From G016756615 sp035556195 (GTDB lineage: Bacteria; Pseudomonadota; Alphaproteobacteria; Rhizobiales; Rhizobiaceae), in assembly GCA_035556195.1 (NCBI GenBank), contig DATMFK010000013.1, forward strand, positions 1 through 64,000: a stretch of DNA of 64,000 nucleotides. Reading direction: 5' to 3'. This document shows, in pieces, positions 33,454 through 42,162 of this stretch (positions are counted from its first letter, which is position 1; each line of letters opens with the position of its first letter). Position numbers and translations under genes: made by a program. The notes under the pieces were generated by a model. That model was not told the DNA's origin, made no database searches, and worked only from the letters and a program-made list of their open reading frames with translations.

Positions 33454-33554
33454 GGATCACGAAGCAAATCACCTTGGCCGGCCGGCTCGGAAGGATTCGC
33501 AGAAAAGCCAGCCGGTCAACTATATTCTTGGATTTAGAAACAACGGATTGAGCC

Positions 33555-34238
33555 ATGACCTCCCGAACCATCCTGATCGTGGACGATGACGAAGATCTGC
33601 GCGCGACCCTCGTGGAGCAATTGTCGCTCTATGACGAGTTCGATGTGCTGGAGGAAGCGACCGCATCGAAGGGCGTGAATGCGGCGCGCGGCGGCATGGT
33701 CGATCTCCTGATCATGGATGTCGGCCTGCCCGACATGGATGGACGCGAGGCGGTGAAAATACTCCGCAAGGGCGGCTACAAGGCGCCCATCATCATGCTC
33801 ACCGGTCACGACACCGATTCGGATACGATCCTGGGTCTCGAGGCCGGCGCCAACGACTACGTGACGAAGCCGTTCCGATTCGCGGTGCTCCTCGCCCGCA
33901 TCCGCGCGCAGCTTCGCCAGCACGAGCAGAGCGAGGATGCCACTTTCACGGTAGGCCCCTACACCTTCAAGCCGAGCCAGAAGCTGCTGATCGACCCGCG
34001 GGGCGGCAAGGTGCGGCTCACCGAAAAGGAAGCCTCCATCATCAAATATCTCTATCGCGCCGACCAGAAGGTGGTCACTCGCGACGTGCTTCTCGAAGAA
34101 GTGTGGGGCTACAATTCGGGCGTCACGACCCACACGCTCGAGACGCATGTCTACAGGTTGCGGCAGAAGATCGAGCGCGATCCTTCCAATGCGGAAATTC
34201 TTGTGACAGAAAGCGGAGGTTACAAGCTGGTTCCCTGA
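33555..34238 (+). CDS. OmpR-type response regulator, CenR-like
   Basis: The 227-residue regulator has a receiver domain (acidic DDDED at 10-14, phosphorylated Asp55 in IMDVGLPDMDG, Lys in YVTKPFRF) and a winged-helix DNA-binding domain (about 130-227). The sequence GLEAGANDYVTKPF, ARIRAQLRQHEQSEDA and EVWGYNSGVTTHTLETHVYRLRQKIE closely resembles CenR, an essential cell-envelope regulator in Caulobacter that is also studied in Brucella. No histidine kinase is adjacent, which is also usual for CenR. A small cyclic-nucleotide-binding protein gene follows 68 bases later. Confidence 0.9.
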   Translation: MTSRTILIVDDDEDLRATLVEQLSLYDEFDVLEEATASKGVNAARGGMVDLLIMDVGLPDMDGREAVKILRKGGYKAPIIMLTGHDTDSDTILGLEAGANDYVTKPFRFAVLLARIRAQLRQHEQSEDATFTVGPYTFKPSQKLLIDPRGGKVRLTEKEASIIKYLYRADQKVVTRDVLLEEVWGYNSGVTTHTLETHVYRLRQKIERDPSNAEILVTESGGYKLVP

Positions 34239-34306
34239 CCAGTTCGCGGAGAAGGGGGAAGGCCGCAAGACGGGAGGGACCCGGTGCATTTTGAGCCGGG
34301 GACATA

Positions 34307-34762
34307 ATGGCGCTGGATGAAGACGTCCGCATCCTGTCCGGAGTGGGATTGTTCGATGGCTTGACGCAGGATCAACTGCGGCTTCTGGCCTTCGGAGCGG
34401 AAAACATGCGGATTCCGGCCGGCCGGATCCTTTACCGCGAGGGCGACCAGGCCGACAGCGCCTTCATTGTCGTCGCCGGCAGGGTCGAGCTGTTTCGGGA
34501 GATCGATGGCGACCGTGTCCCCGTCGGAACCGCCGGACCGGACACGATCCTCGGCGAGCTCGCTTTGATCGCTGATTCGAATCGGCTTACGGACGCTGTC
34601 GTCGCCGATGATTCGCAGCTCCTGCGGCTCAGCCGGAGCCTTTTCCGTCGCATCCTCGAGGAATTCCCGGACGTCGCCGTGACGCTCTACGAACGCATAG
34701 CCGCCGAATTGCAGCGGCTGGTGAGCGAAATCGAGAGCCTTGCACCGAAATTCGGGGAGTGA
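34307..34762 (+). CDS. Stand-alone cyclic nucleotide-binding domain protein
   Basis: The 151-residue protein is a single Crp-type cNMP-binding beta barrel with its C-helix. It starts RILSGVGLFDGLTQDQLRLLAF. The phosphate-binding cassette region reads GPDTILGELALIADSNRLTDAVVA, which has Gly-Glu-Leu-Ala but Asn-Arg-Leu-Thr in place of the usual Arg-(Ser/Thr)-Ala of cAMP binders. It has no DNA-binding domain. It follows the CenR-like gene on the same strand, so it may modify envelope signalling. This is inference from position only. Confidence 0.85.
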   Translation: MALDEDVRILSGVGLFDGLTQDQLRLLAFGAENMRIPAGRILYREGDQADSAFIVVAGRVELFREIDGDRVPVGTAGPDTILGELALIADSNRLTDAVVADDSQLLRLSRSLFRRILEEFPDVAVTLYERIAAELQRLVSEIESLAPKFGE

Positions 34763-34777
34763 TCGCCCGGGTACCCC

Positions 34778-35584
34778 TCACTCCCACGCGAACCGGGCGA
34801 TCACCGGCACGTGGTCCGACGGGCGGTCCCAGCCGCGCGCGGCGCGCAGGATCTCGATGCTCAGCAAGTCGTCCTTGACGTTCGCCGACGACCAGACGTG
34901 GTCGAGGCGGCGGCCGCGGTTCGAGGCTTCCCAGTCCCTCGCGCGATAGCTCCACCACGTAAAGAGCTTCTCTTCCGGCGGCACGCGCATGCGCATCAGA
35001 TCGACCCAGCCGGAGGCCTGGCGCATGGCCTCGAAACCTTCCGTTTCGACAGGCGTGTGGCTGACGACATTGAGCAGTTGCTTGTGCGACCACACGTCGT
35101 TTTCCAGCGGCGCTATGTTCAGGTCGCCGACCAGCACCGAGGCCGTGAAATCGGGCGTGTCCGCCTTCACCGCCCGCATCTCTTCGACGAAGTCGAGCTT
35201 GTGCCGGAACTTCGGGTTGATCTCGGGATCGGGCTCGTCGCCGCCGGCAGGGACGTAGAAATTATGCACCAGCAGCGAATGGCCGCCGACCTCCAGCCTG
35301 GTTGCCAGATGACGGCTGTCCACGATGCCGCAGAACTGACGCTTCTCGACGATCTCGATCGGCCGCCGGGCAATCGTCGCCACGCCGTGGTAGCCCTTCT
35401 GGCCGTTGAAGGCGACGTGCTCGTAACCCAGCTTGCGGAATGCCGCCGTCGGGAACTGCTCGTCGGGACATTTGGTCTCCTGCAGGCACAGCACGTCCGG
35501 CGCATATTCGCCGAGGAGGCGCTCGACGATCGGCATGCGCAGCCGGACCGAGTTGATGTTCCAGGTAGCGATGGAAAAAGGCAT
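34778..35584 (-). CDS. xth: Exodeoxyribonuclease III (second copy)
   Basis: The 268-residue product starts MPFSIATWNINSVRLRMP and has the metal Glu in CLQETKCPDEQFP, VHNFYVPAGGDEP, VGDLNIAPLENDVW and the C-terminal SDHVPVIARF. These are all the hallmarks of exonuclease III, which acts on abasic sites and blocked 3' ends. It is the more conventional of the two copies here and is longer than that at 10452. The start at 35584 is the family start. It lies after lolA, separated by a hairpin terminator. Confidence 0.94.
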   Translation of the reverse strand: MPFSIATWNINSVRLRMPIVERLLGEYAPDVLCLQETKCPDEQFPTAAFRKLGYEHVAFNGQKGYHGVATIARRPIEIVEKRQFCGIVDSRHLATRLEVGGHSLLVHNFYVPAGGDEPDPEINPKFRHKLDFVEEMRAVKADTPDFTASVLVGDLNIAPLENDVWSHKQLLNVVSHTPVETEGFEAMRQASGWVDLMRMRVPPEEKLFTWWSYRARDWEASNRGRRLDHVWSSANVKDDLLSIEILRAARGWDRPSDHVPVIARFAWE

Positions 35585-35599
35585 GAGAACTTTCCGGCA

Positions 35600-35635
35600 C
35601 AAGAAGAAAGCGACATGCCCGCCGGGCATGTCGCT
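35600..35635 (-). terminator. Rho-independent terminator after lolA
   Basis: Read on the minus strand, 12-base complementary arms (AGCGACATGCCC with GGGCATGTCGCT, three-base loop) are followed by TTTCTTCTT. It ends the lolA transcript just before the second xth gene. Confidence 0.75.
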
Positions 35636-35680
35636 CTGCCGGAAACTGCCAGCCTCGGCCGGTTAAGGCAAGGCGCCGGA

Positions 35681-36364
35681 TTATCGCATGTTGCGCGCGC
35701 CTCGGGATGCGGCGGCCTTGTCATAGTCGATCTTGAACGTGTCCGCCGCGAAGCGAACGCCCTGCTGGACGTTGAAGATCATCACCGTCGTGTCCTTGCC
35801 CTGCGCGTCGGTGAGGGTCCATTGCCGCAACTCGAAGCTCTTGGGATCGAACATCATGGTGAGACGCGCATTGCCGAACACCGATTTGTCGACCAGTTGG
35901 ATGGTCGTCATGTCGGGCTCTTCCCGAACGCTTGTCACCTTGTTGCCGGACAGATCGATGCGATCGTCCAGCAGGAGCTTGAGCGGCGTCTTGGACAGCG
36001 GATAGAGATCGTAGGTCTTGAGCCGCGGATTGTTGAGAATGACCGACTTTCCATCCGAGATGACCCGGAAGGCGGAGGGCGCATCATAGTTGAAACGGAT
36101 CTTGCCGGGCCGCTGCAGGAAGAACTTGCCGCCGGTCTGCTCGCCCTTCGGGCCGAACTGCACGAACTCCCCGGTCATGGAGCGCACGCTGGAGAAATGG
36201 TCGGCGATGCGCTGGGCGGTGTCGGTCGAAGCCTGTGCCTGCGCCACGGCCGAGAGGCCGGGCACGGCGTTGCCGACGAGCGCCACGCCCAGGGCCGCCA
36301 GCGAGAGGCCGAGGAAATCGCGCCGCGTCGAAAGGAAGGGGGGCTTGCTGGTTTCGCTCGTCAT
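35681..36364 (-). CDS. lolA: Outer-membrane lipoprotein carrier protein LolA, with a Tat-like leader
   Basis: The 227-residue periplasmic protein belongs to the LolA family, which shuttles lipoproteins to the outer membrane. Visible features include RIADHFSSVRSMTGEFVQF, GGKFFLQRPGKIRFNYDAPS, SDGKSVILNNPRLKTYDLYPLSKTPL and the late GVRFAADTF. Unusually the leader carries a twin-arginine motif, STRRDFLGLS, before the hydrophobic stretch and a likely cleavage near AVAQAQA. This suggests export of the folded protein by Tat rather than Sec. It lies 88 bases after ftsK on the same strand. Confidence 0.88.
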   Translation of the reverse strand: MTSETSKPPFLSTRRDFLGLSLAALGVALVGNAVPGLSAVAQAQASTDTAQRIADHFSSVRSMTGEFVQFGPKGEQTGGKFFLQRPGKIRFNYDAPSAFRVISDGKSVILNNPRLKTYDLYPLSKTPLKLLLDDRIDLSGNKVTSVREEPDMTTIQLVDKSVFGNARLTMMFDPKSFELRQWTLTDAQGKDTTVMIFNVQQGVRFAADTFKIDYDKAAASRGARNMR

Positions 36365-36452
36365 GCCGTGATCTTTCCTATTCGTCGACTTGGCTGCTCG
36401 ATAGGCAGGCAGTAGGGCTTAAGTTTGGCGCGGGAAGACGGTTCCGCGTTCA

Positions 36453-39017
36453 CTAGAATTTGTCCTCTTCGGTCGGAACCAGGATCTCGCGCTTGCCGGC
36501 ATGGTTGGCCGGACCGACGATGCCCTCCTTCTCCATGCGCTCGATGATGGAGGCGGCGCGATTGTAGCCGATGCCGAGACGGCGCTGGATATAGCTGGTC
36601 GAAGCCTTGCCGTCGCGCAGCACCACAGCCACGGCCTGGTCGTACGGATCCTCCGAATCCTCCATGTTTCCACCGCCCCCGCCGCCCGAGCGGCCGGACG
36701 GCTCGCCGTCGTCATCGTCGTCGTCCTGGGTGATGGCGTCGAGATATTCGGGCACGCCCTGCAGCTTGAGATGGGCAACCACATTCTCGACTTCGTCGTC
36801 GGAGACGAAGGGTCCGTGGACGCGCTGGATGCGCCCGCCGCCGGCCATGTAGAGCATGTCGCCCATGCCGAGGAGCTGCTCGGCGCCCTGCTCGCCGAGG
36901 ATGGTGCGGCTGTCGATCTTCGACGTCACCTGGAAGGAGATGCGGGTCGGGAAATTGGCCTTGATCGTGCCCGTGATGACGTCGACCGAGGGGCGCTGGG
37001 TGGCCATGATCACATGGATGCCGGCGGCGCGCGCCATCTGGGCAAGCCGCTGCACGGCGCCTTCGATGTCCTTGCCGGCGACCATCATCAGGTCGGCCAT
37101 CTCGTCGATGATGACGACGATATAGGGCATCGGCTCGAGATCGAGATCCTCCGTCTCGTAGACCGCCTCGCCGGTGTCGCGATCGAAGCCCGTCTGGACG
37201 GTGCGCGAGATCGTCTCGCCCTTCTGGGCGGCGGCCGCCACGCGGGCGTTGAACCCGTCGATGTTGCGCACGCCGACCTTGGACATCTTGCGATAGCGAT
37301 CCTCCATCTCGCGCACCGTCCATTTGAGCGCGACGACGGCCTTCTTCGGGTCCGTCACGACGGGGGTGAGCAGATGCGGGATGCCGTCATAGACGGAGAG
37401 CTCCAGCATCTTCGGATCGATCATGATCAGCCGGCAATCCTGCGGCGTCATGCGATAGAGCAGAGAAAGGATCATCGTGTTGATGGCCACCGACTTGCCG
37501 GAGCCGGTGGTACCGGCCACCAGGACGTGCGGCATCTTGGCGATGTCGGCGATCACGGCTTCGCCGTTGATCGACTTGCCGAGCGCCAGGGCAAGCTTCG
37601 CCTTGGTCTGCTCGAAATCGCGGCTGGCCAACAGCTCGCGCAGATAGACCGTCTCGCGCTTGGAATTGGGCAGTTCGATGCCGATCGCGTTGCGTCCCGG
37701 CACCACCGCCACGCGGCAGGCGATGGCGCTCATCGAGCGGGCGATGTCGTCCGCAAGGCCGATAACGCGCGAGGACTTGATGCCGGGCGCCGGCTCCAGC
37801 TCGTAAAGCGTGACGACGGGACCCGGCCGGACATGGATGATCTCGCCCTTGACGCCGAAATCCTCGAGCACGCCTTCGAGCAGGCGGGCGTGCTGTTCGA
37901 GCGCATCCTTGGAAAGGCTCGGGTCGCGGCCGACGCTCTTCGGCTCGGACAGAAAATGCAGCGTCGGCATCTCGAAGGCGCCGGAGCCTATGAAGGAGGT
38001 CTGCGCTTCGCGCTGAACGCGCGCGCCCTGTTTCGGCCGGGGGGCGGGCGTTTCGACGCGCGACACTCCAGGCGCCCGGGCGCCCCGCTCGGGGATTATC
38101 CCCTCCGGCACGAATTCGTCGATATCTTCGTCGTCCTCGTCGTCGAAATGGGGTTCGCGCATGCTTGCGTGCTCCCGCGGCGCGAAGTCGGGCTCGATAC
38201 GGCCTCGGCTTCCGCCCCGGGGCGCGGGCAGGTCGTATTCGTCGGCGTCGTCGTGGCGAGCGCGTGGAAGCGGAAGCCGGCCGCCGAGATGACGGCGGAA
38301 GAAGGCGCGCGCCGAGAGCCACCAATGGGCCACGGCGCCGAGGGCCAGCATGCCCTCGTCCTCGTCGTCGTCATCCTCGTCGAGAACCGATTCGGCCGTC
38401 CGCAGGTTCTCGCGCTCGGTGATGACGGCTCCAAGTCCGCCCGGCCGGTGAAGCAGGCCGGAACCGAAGGCGAACAGCCATAGCGCAGGCGCGGCCAGAA
38501 TGACGCCGACCACGATCGAGACCATGCCCCGCGGATAGGCGCCCGTGATGCCGGCCGGGACCTGGAGGACCATGTCGCCGAAAACGCCGCCAAGGCCGGT
38601 CGGCAGCGCCCAGGTCTGCGGCGGCGTCAGGCAGCCGGCAATCGCGGCGAACAGGATCGAAGCGCCGAACCACGCCAATGCCCGCCGCGCCATGCGGTCG
38701 ATGCCACGGGCGGTCGCCAGGAAGCCGCCCCAGATCACGGCGGGCACAAGCGCGGCGACGGAGGACAGGCCGTAGAACTGGATGGCGATGTCGGCGAAGA
38801 CCGCGCCGGGATAACCCATCGCATTGGTCACCGTATTGGCGGTGGCGTGGCTGAAGCTCGGATCGGCGACGTTCCAAGTGCCGAGCGCCGCAAGCGCGAA
38901 GGCGACGAAACCGAACAGGGCAAGACCCGCCGCGCGCCAGAGCTGGCGCCGCGCGAAAGCGTGCAGCCCACGACTATGTCCATCCAGCGAAAGCGGCGCC
39001 GAAAGCTCGGAACGCAT
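36453..39017 (-). CDS. ftsK: DNA translocase FtsK
   Basis: The 854-residue protein has four N-terminal membrane helices (about 30-190), an acidic linker with EDEDDEDI-like runs (about 210-340) and the motor domain. Walker A is GTTGSGKSVAINTM and Walker B is PYIVVIIDEMADLMM. A C-terminal winged-helix gamma domain ends the protein (YDQAVAVVLRDGKASTSYIQRRLGIGYNRAA), recognising KOPS and activating XerCD. A glycine-rich spacer (SGRSGGGGGGN) precedes the gamma domain. FtsK pumps chromosome DNA through the closing septum. It is followed by lolA. Confidence 0.97.
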   Translation of the reverse strand: MRSELSAPLSLDGHSRGLHAFARRQLWRAAGLALFGFVAFALAALGTWNVADPSFSHATANTVTNAMGYPGAVFADIAIQFYGLSSVAALVPAVIWGGFLATARGIDRMARRALAWFGASILFAAIAGCLTPPQTWALPTGLGGVFGDMVLQVPAGITGAYPRGMVSIVVGVILAAPALWLFAFGSGLLHRPGGLGAVITERENLRTAESVLDEDDDDEDEGMLALGAVAHWWLSARAFFRRHLGGRLPLPRARHDDADEYDLPAPRGGSRGRIEPDFAPREHASMREPHFDDEDDEDIDEFVPEGIIPERGARAPGVSRVETPAPRPKQGARVQREAQTSFIGSGAFEMPTLHFLSEPKSVGRDPSLSKDALEQHARLLEGVLEDFGVKGEIIHVRPGPVVTLYELEPAPGIKSSRVIGLADDIARSMSAIACRVAVVPGRNAIGIELPNSKRETVYLRELLASRDFEQTKAKLALALGKSINGEAVIADIAKMPHVLVAGTTGSGKSVAINTMILSLLYRMTPQDCRLIMIDPKMLELSVYDGIPHLLTPVVTDPKKAVVALKWTVREMEDRYRKMSKVGVRNIDGFNARVAAAAQKGETISRTVQTGFDRDTGEAVYETEDLDLEPMPYIVVIIDEMADLMMVAGKDIEGAVQRLAQMARAAGIHVIMATQRPSVDVITGTIKANFPTRISFQVTSKIDSRTILGEQGAEQLLGMGDMLYMAGGGRIQRVHGPFVSDDEVENVVAHLKLQGVPEYLDAITQDDDDDDGEPSGRSGGGGGGNMEDSEDPYDQAVAVVLRDGKASTSYIQRRLGIGYNRAASIIERMEKEGIVGPANHAGKREILVPTEEDKF

Positions 39018-39119
39018 GCCTGAACCCCGTCATAGAAGGACGACCGGCGAGCCGGCCGTGTGCAAGGAATCGTCCGACAGACTATGGCCGGGAAGGTTAA
39101 GGGCGCATTAACCATGCGG

Positions 39120-39260
39120 CTCGGCCCGAAGCCGGCGGACGCGCCGAAGCGCATTTGTGGGGAACAACTCTCGGCCTCCGCGGTTGGTGCTCCGGTCGGT
39201 CAGCCCTGATCCGATCACTCCCAAGGCTTTCCCGCGCCTCCCGGGAGGCGCGGGTTTTTT
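39120..39260 (+). ncRNA. Candidate small RNA upstream of ftsK
   Basis: A strong rho-independent terminator on the plus strand (39231-39260) ends a stretch with no plus-strand gene for more than 4 kb upstream. Any RNA ending there must start inside the ftsK upstream region or be antisense to ftsK. The stretch has GC-rich stems (GGCTCGGCCCGAAGCC near 39119-39134) and a short unpaired CTCCCAAGG just before the terminator. The 5' end is not determined and the boundary given is approximate. Confidence 0.35.
39231..39260 (+). terminator. Orphan rho-independent terminator
   Basis: A perfect 24-base palindrome (CCCGCGCCTCCC and its complement) is followed directly by six T on the plus strand only. 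No annotated plus-strand gene leads into it. Confidence 0.8.
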
Positions 39261-39296
39261 GGTTCGGCATGGAGGTTCACCGGGCGGTCCGGCTCA

Positions 39297-39396
39297 CTAA
39301 AGCCCGTCGCAATCGGATTCGGGCGACACGCTTTAGGTATTTGCTTTTGCCGCATTCTCGCGACACCGACCGAATCCGGTCGGCTGCGAAATGCTT
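39297..39396. repeat. RIME-like double-palindrome repeat
   Basis: Two adjacent stem-loops are seen. The first is CTAAAGC...GCTTTAG around GTCGC/GGCGAC. The second is GCATTCTCGC...GCGAAATGC with an inner CCGACCG/CGGTCGG stem. The layout matches the element at 47168-47275 and the mosaic intergenic elements known from rhizobia. It ends at the stop codon of the downstream minus-strand gene and may act as its transcript end. Confidence 0.65.
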
Positions 39397-39970
39397 AGCT
39401 CTGCGCCGTGTCACCCTTGGCCTCGCCCTCCCGCTTGGCGGCCGCGAGGTCCTCATCTGACAAGATGCGCTCGTCCGGATCCGCGGCATCCACGTCGGCC
39501 GGCGAGAAGCGCAGCCCTTGCATGTAGGGCGTGGGCGTCTTGCGGCGGTAGTCGGCGAATTCCTTGGCGTAGTAGCGACGCGCCTCCTCGACGCTCTTAT
39601 TGCCGCTGACGATGTCGTGCATCAGGTTGAGAGCAAGGAAATTGGCCTGCTCGTCGTGGCAACGGGCGGAGACTTCGCCGGCTGTGCGGTCGACCATCAC
39701 GCTTCCGTCGAACTCGGCCAAGGCCGAGAATTTCTCGGGCGGCACGCGGTAGGCGATGAAACATTCGACGGAATCGGTATGAGGCGCCGGGAAGTTGTGA
39801 GTGTGGAACTCCTTGGAAGCCACGATGCGTTTCCACGGTCCGCACTCATACCAGACAAGCTCGTGTTCGGTCGCCTCGTCGGGTTCGCCGTAACTCTGGA
39901 TGACAAGCTTGGCGGCTTCGCGCGATTCGTCAGGCCATCCGTCGGCAATTTGCGATCCTCTGGTCATCAT
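39395..39970 (-). CDS. Conserved hypothetical protein
   Basis: The 191-residue soluble protein has no signal peptide and no motif I can name. Visible features are a central alpha/beta region (ELVWYECGPWKRIVASKEFHTHNFP, AEFDGSVMVDRTAGEVSARCHDEQANFLALNLMHDIV) and a charged C-terminal tail. The HTHNFP histidines and the Cys-His pair in SARCHDEQ might bind metal, but this is not established. The two consecutive ATG codons (39970, 39967) follow a GGAGACCGAGCA ribosome site, so the longer upstream frame is not used. It is monocistronic. Confidence 0.72.
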   Translation of the reverse strand: MMTRGSQIADGWPDESREAAKLVIQSYGEPDEATEHELVWYECGPWKRIVASKEFHTHNFPAPHTDSVECFIAYRVPPEKFSALAEFDGSVMVDRTAGEVSARCHDEQANFLALNLMHDIVSGNKSVEEARRYYAKEFADYRRKTPTPYMQGLRFSPADVDAADPDERILSDEDLAAAKREGEAKGDTAQS

Positions 39971-40164
39971 TGCTCGGTCTCCTTGCATTTCCGGGGGACG
40001 CAGCCGAACGGCACTGGCGCGCAATTGTTTCCCCTCCCCGCTTCGTCGAACAGATGGAACAGCGGTCGGGCGGGTGACACGGTGCCTCCGACGTGGCAAA
40101 GCTATGGCCATGCAAATGGACCACGTTTGGCTGGGCAGCATGCCGGCATAACTGGGGAACACGC

Positions 40165-40473
40165 ATGAAGCTGCCTGTGGCCGGCGCGGCCTTCCTGTCG
40201 CTGATCGCTTCCGATGCGCTCGCCGTGTCGCGCTACGACGTCACGCAGATGAGTTGCGCCGAGGTCCAGGCGCGCATCGAACAGGAGGGCACGGCTGTCC
40301 TCAGCTATCGGTCCTGGCGCGTCATCGGGCTGCCGATCTACGACCGCTTCGCCAAGAGCCAGCAATTCTGCCCGGAGGGCACGATCGCCGGCTTCGCCGG
40401 CGTGCCGACGGCCGACCAGAAATATTGCCCGGTCCTCAAGTGCTTTTCCTCGAGCCGGTTCGTCGCGCGCTAA
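40165..40473 (+). CDS. Small secreted cysteine-containing protein
   Basis: The 102-residue protein has a Sec signal peptide (MKLPVAGAAFLSLIASDALA). The mature part of about 80 residues has four cysteines (MSCAEV, QFCPEG, KYCPVLKC), suggesting two disulfides in the periplasm. Small proteins of this shape are common in rhizobia, but I recognise no named family. The ATG at 40165 is chosen because it starts the signal peptide. It is divergent from the 39395-39970 gene and convergent with amtB. Confidence 0.7.
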   Translation: MKLPVAGAAFLSLIASDALAVSRYDVTQMSCAEVQARIEQEGTAVLSYRSWRVIGLPIYDRFAKSQQFCPEGTIAGFAGVPTADQKYCPVLKCFSSSRFVAR

Positions 40474-40527
40474 AAGCACACCGCCTACAGTATGCGGCGG
40501 GATCGGGTAGACGATATGCTCCAGGAC

Positions 40528-40554
40528 AAAAAAGAACCCGGCCGGAGCCGGGTT
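40528..40554 (-). terminator. Terminator of the glnK-amtB transcript
   Basis: On the minus strand, AACCCGGC and GCCGGGTT pair around a four-base loop and are followed by a C and six T. It lies about 105 bases after the amtB stop. Confidence 0.8.
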
Positions 40555-40658
40555 TAGAGGTCAGGAGAACTTGCGTTCTCCCAGACGGGATTTCTCGATC
40601 GTGCCAAGGCCGGGTTTTCCGACCTTGGCGCGCCAGCCCCCCGAGGGCAACTGCACGA

Positions 40659-42053
40659 TCAGTTGTAGGCCCGCTCGCCATGCGAGACGATGTCGAGACC
40701 TTCGCGCTCGCCCGCTTCGGGCAGCCTGAGGCCCATGACCGCCTTGACCACCTGCAGCGCGACGTAAGCCACCAGGCCCGACCAGATGACGGCGACGATC
40801 ACCGCCCAGGCCTGGGTTCCGAACTGGCCGGCGATCGAATATTCGCCCGCGCCGGGGCCGAAGCCGCCCAATGCCGGCGAGGCGACGATCGCAGTGCCAA
40901 GCGCGCCCACGATGCCGCCGATCCCGTGGATGCCGAACACGTCGAGCGAGTCGTCGTATTTCAGCATCGGCTTCAGCGAGATCACCGCCCACAGGCAGAC
41001 GAGACCCGCGACGGCGCCGAGGAAGATCGCGCCGACGGTGCCGGCGAGGCCGGCGGCCGGCGTGATGGCGACGAGGCCGGCGACGGCGCCGGAGGCCGCT
41101 CCGAGCAGGCTCGCATGGCCGCGCACGATCCGCTCGGCGACCGACCAGGCGAGTGCCGCGGCCGAAGTCGCTGTGATCGTGTTGAGCATGGCTTGCGCGG
41201 CCAGGCCGTTTGCTTCGAGATTGGAACCGGCGTTGAAGCCGAACCAGCCGACCCACAGAAGGCAGGCGCCGATCAGGGTGAAGGTCAGGTTATGCGGCGC
41301 CATTTTCTCCTTGAGGAAACCGACGCGCGGTCCCACGACGATCGCTGCCACCAGGCCGGCGATGCCGGAATTGATATGGACGACCGTGCCGCCGGCGAAG
41401 TCAAGCGCACCGATGCCGAAGAGGTAGCCCGAAGGCGCATCGGCCGCGCTCGGGCCGCCCCACCACCACACCATGTGAGCCATCGGCAGGTAGGCAAAGG
41501 TGAACCAGAGCGCCAGGAAGAACATCACCGAGCCGAAACGCATGCGCTCGGCGACGGCGCCGACGATGAGCGCCGGCGTGATCGCCGCGAAGGTCAGCTG
41601 GAAGATCACGAAGGTGAGTTCGGGGATGAACACGCCCTGCGTGAAGGTCTCGGCCAGCGAATCCGGGCCGACGCCCGCCAGGAACGCTTTGCTCAGGCCG
41701 CCGATGAAGGGCGTGAGAAACGTCGCCTCCTGGGCCGTGCCCGCGCCGGTGAAGGCCAGCGAGTAACCGTAGATCACCCACAGCAGCGCAATCATGGCGA
41801 AGCCGGCGAGCACTTGCATCAGCACCGACAACACGTTCTTGGAACGCACCAGCCCGCCATAGAAGAGCGCCAGGCCGGGAATGGTCATCAGGATGACGAG
41901 GATGGTCGAGACCAGCATCCAGGCAGTGTCGCCCTTGTCCGGAACCGGTGCGGCCGCGGCGGCCGGCGCCGCTTCCTGGGCGACTGCGGTGACGGCACCC
42001 AGCACCCCCGTGGCCAATATGCCCAGACGGGCGAGACGTGAAATAGCTCTCAT
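40659..42053 (-). CDS. amtB: Ammonium transporter
   Basis: The 464-residue protein has a cleavable signal-like N-terminus and eleven membrane helices. Family marks are GLALFYGGLVRSKNVLS, FALWFTFAYLPMAHMVW-like segments, the first pore histidine in GTVVHINSGIAGL and the second in FGIHGIGGIVGALG. AmtB conducts ammonium and is blocked by unmodified GlnK. ATG at 42053 gives a normal leader; the 33 upstream residues are not needed. It lies 109 bases after glnK, sharing its sigma-54 promoter, and ends at a clear terminator. Confidence 0.96.
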   Translation of the reverse strand: MRAISRLARLGILATGVLGAVTAVAQEAAPAAAAAPVPDKGDTAWMLVSTILVILMTIPGLALFYGGLVRSKNVLSVLMQVLAGFAMIALLWVIYGYSLAFTGAGTAQEATFLTPFIGGLSKAFLAGVGPDSLAETFTQGVFIPELTFVIFQLTFAAITPALIVGAVAERMRFGSVMFFLALWFTFAYLPMAHMVWWWGGPSAADAPSGYLFGIGALDFAGGTVVHINSGIAGLVAAIVVGPRVGFLKEKMAPHNLTFTLIGACLLWVGWFGFNAGSNLEANGLAAQAMLNTITATSAAALAWSVAERIVRGHASLLGAASGAVAGLVAITPAAGLAGTVGAIFLGAVAGLVCLWAVISLKPMLKYDDSLDVFGIHGIGGIVGALGTAIVASPALGGFGPGAGEYSIAGQFGTQAWAVIVAVIWSGLVAYVALQVVKAVMGLRLPEAGEREGLDIVSHGERAYN

Positions 42054-42162
42054 CGATGATGTCTCCCTGAGATCCCAAGCAGGTTCGGAACGCGTCCTCC
42101 GACAGACCTGCGACGAATGAAGAATTAAGCCGGCAAAGCGCTGGCCAAGCACGCAAACCCAG

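Noticed and set aside
33374..33571. N-terminal extension of the L,D-transpeptidase to the ATG at 33571
   Set aside because: It would overlap the start of the CenR-like gene, and the added residues look like translated intergenic AT-rich DNA, not a signal peptide.
36501..38483. 660-codon plus-strand frame opposite ftsK
   Set aside because: It consists of low-complexity His/Asp/Gly-rich sequence created by third-position GC bias. The opposite strand encodes a canonical FtsK.
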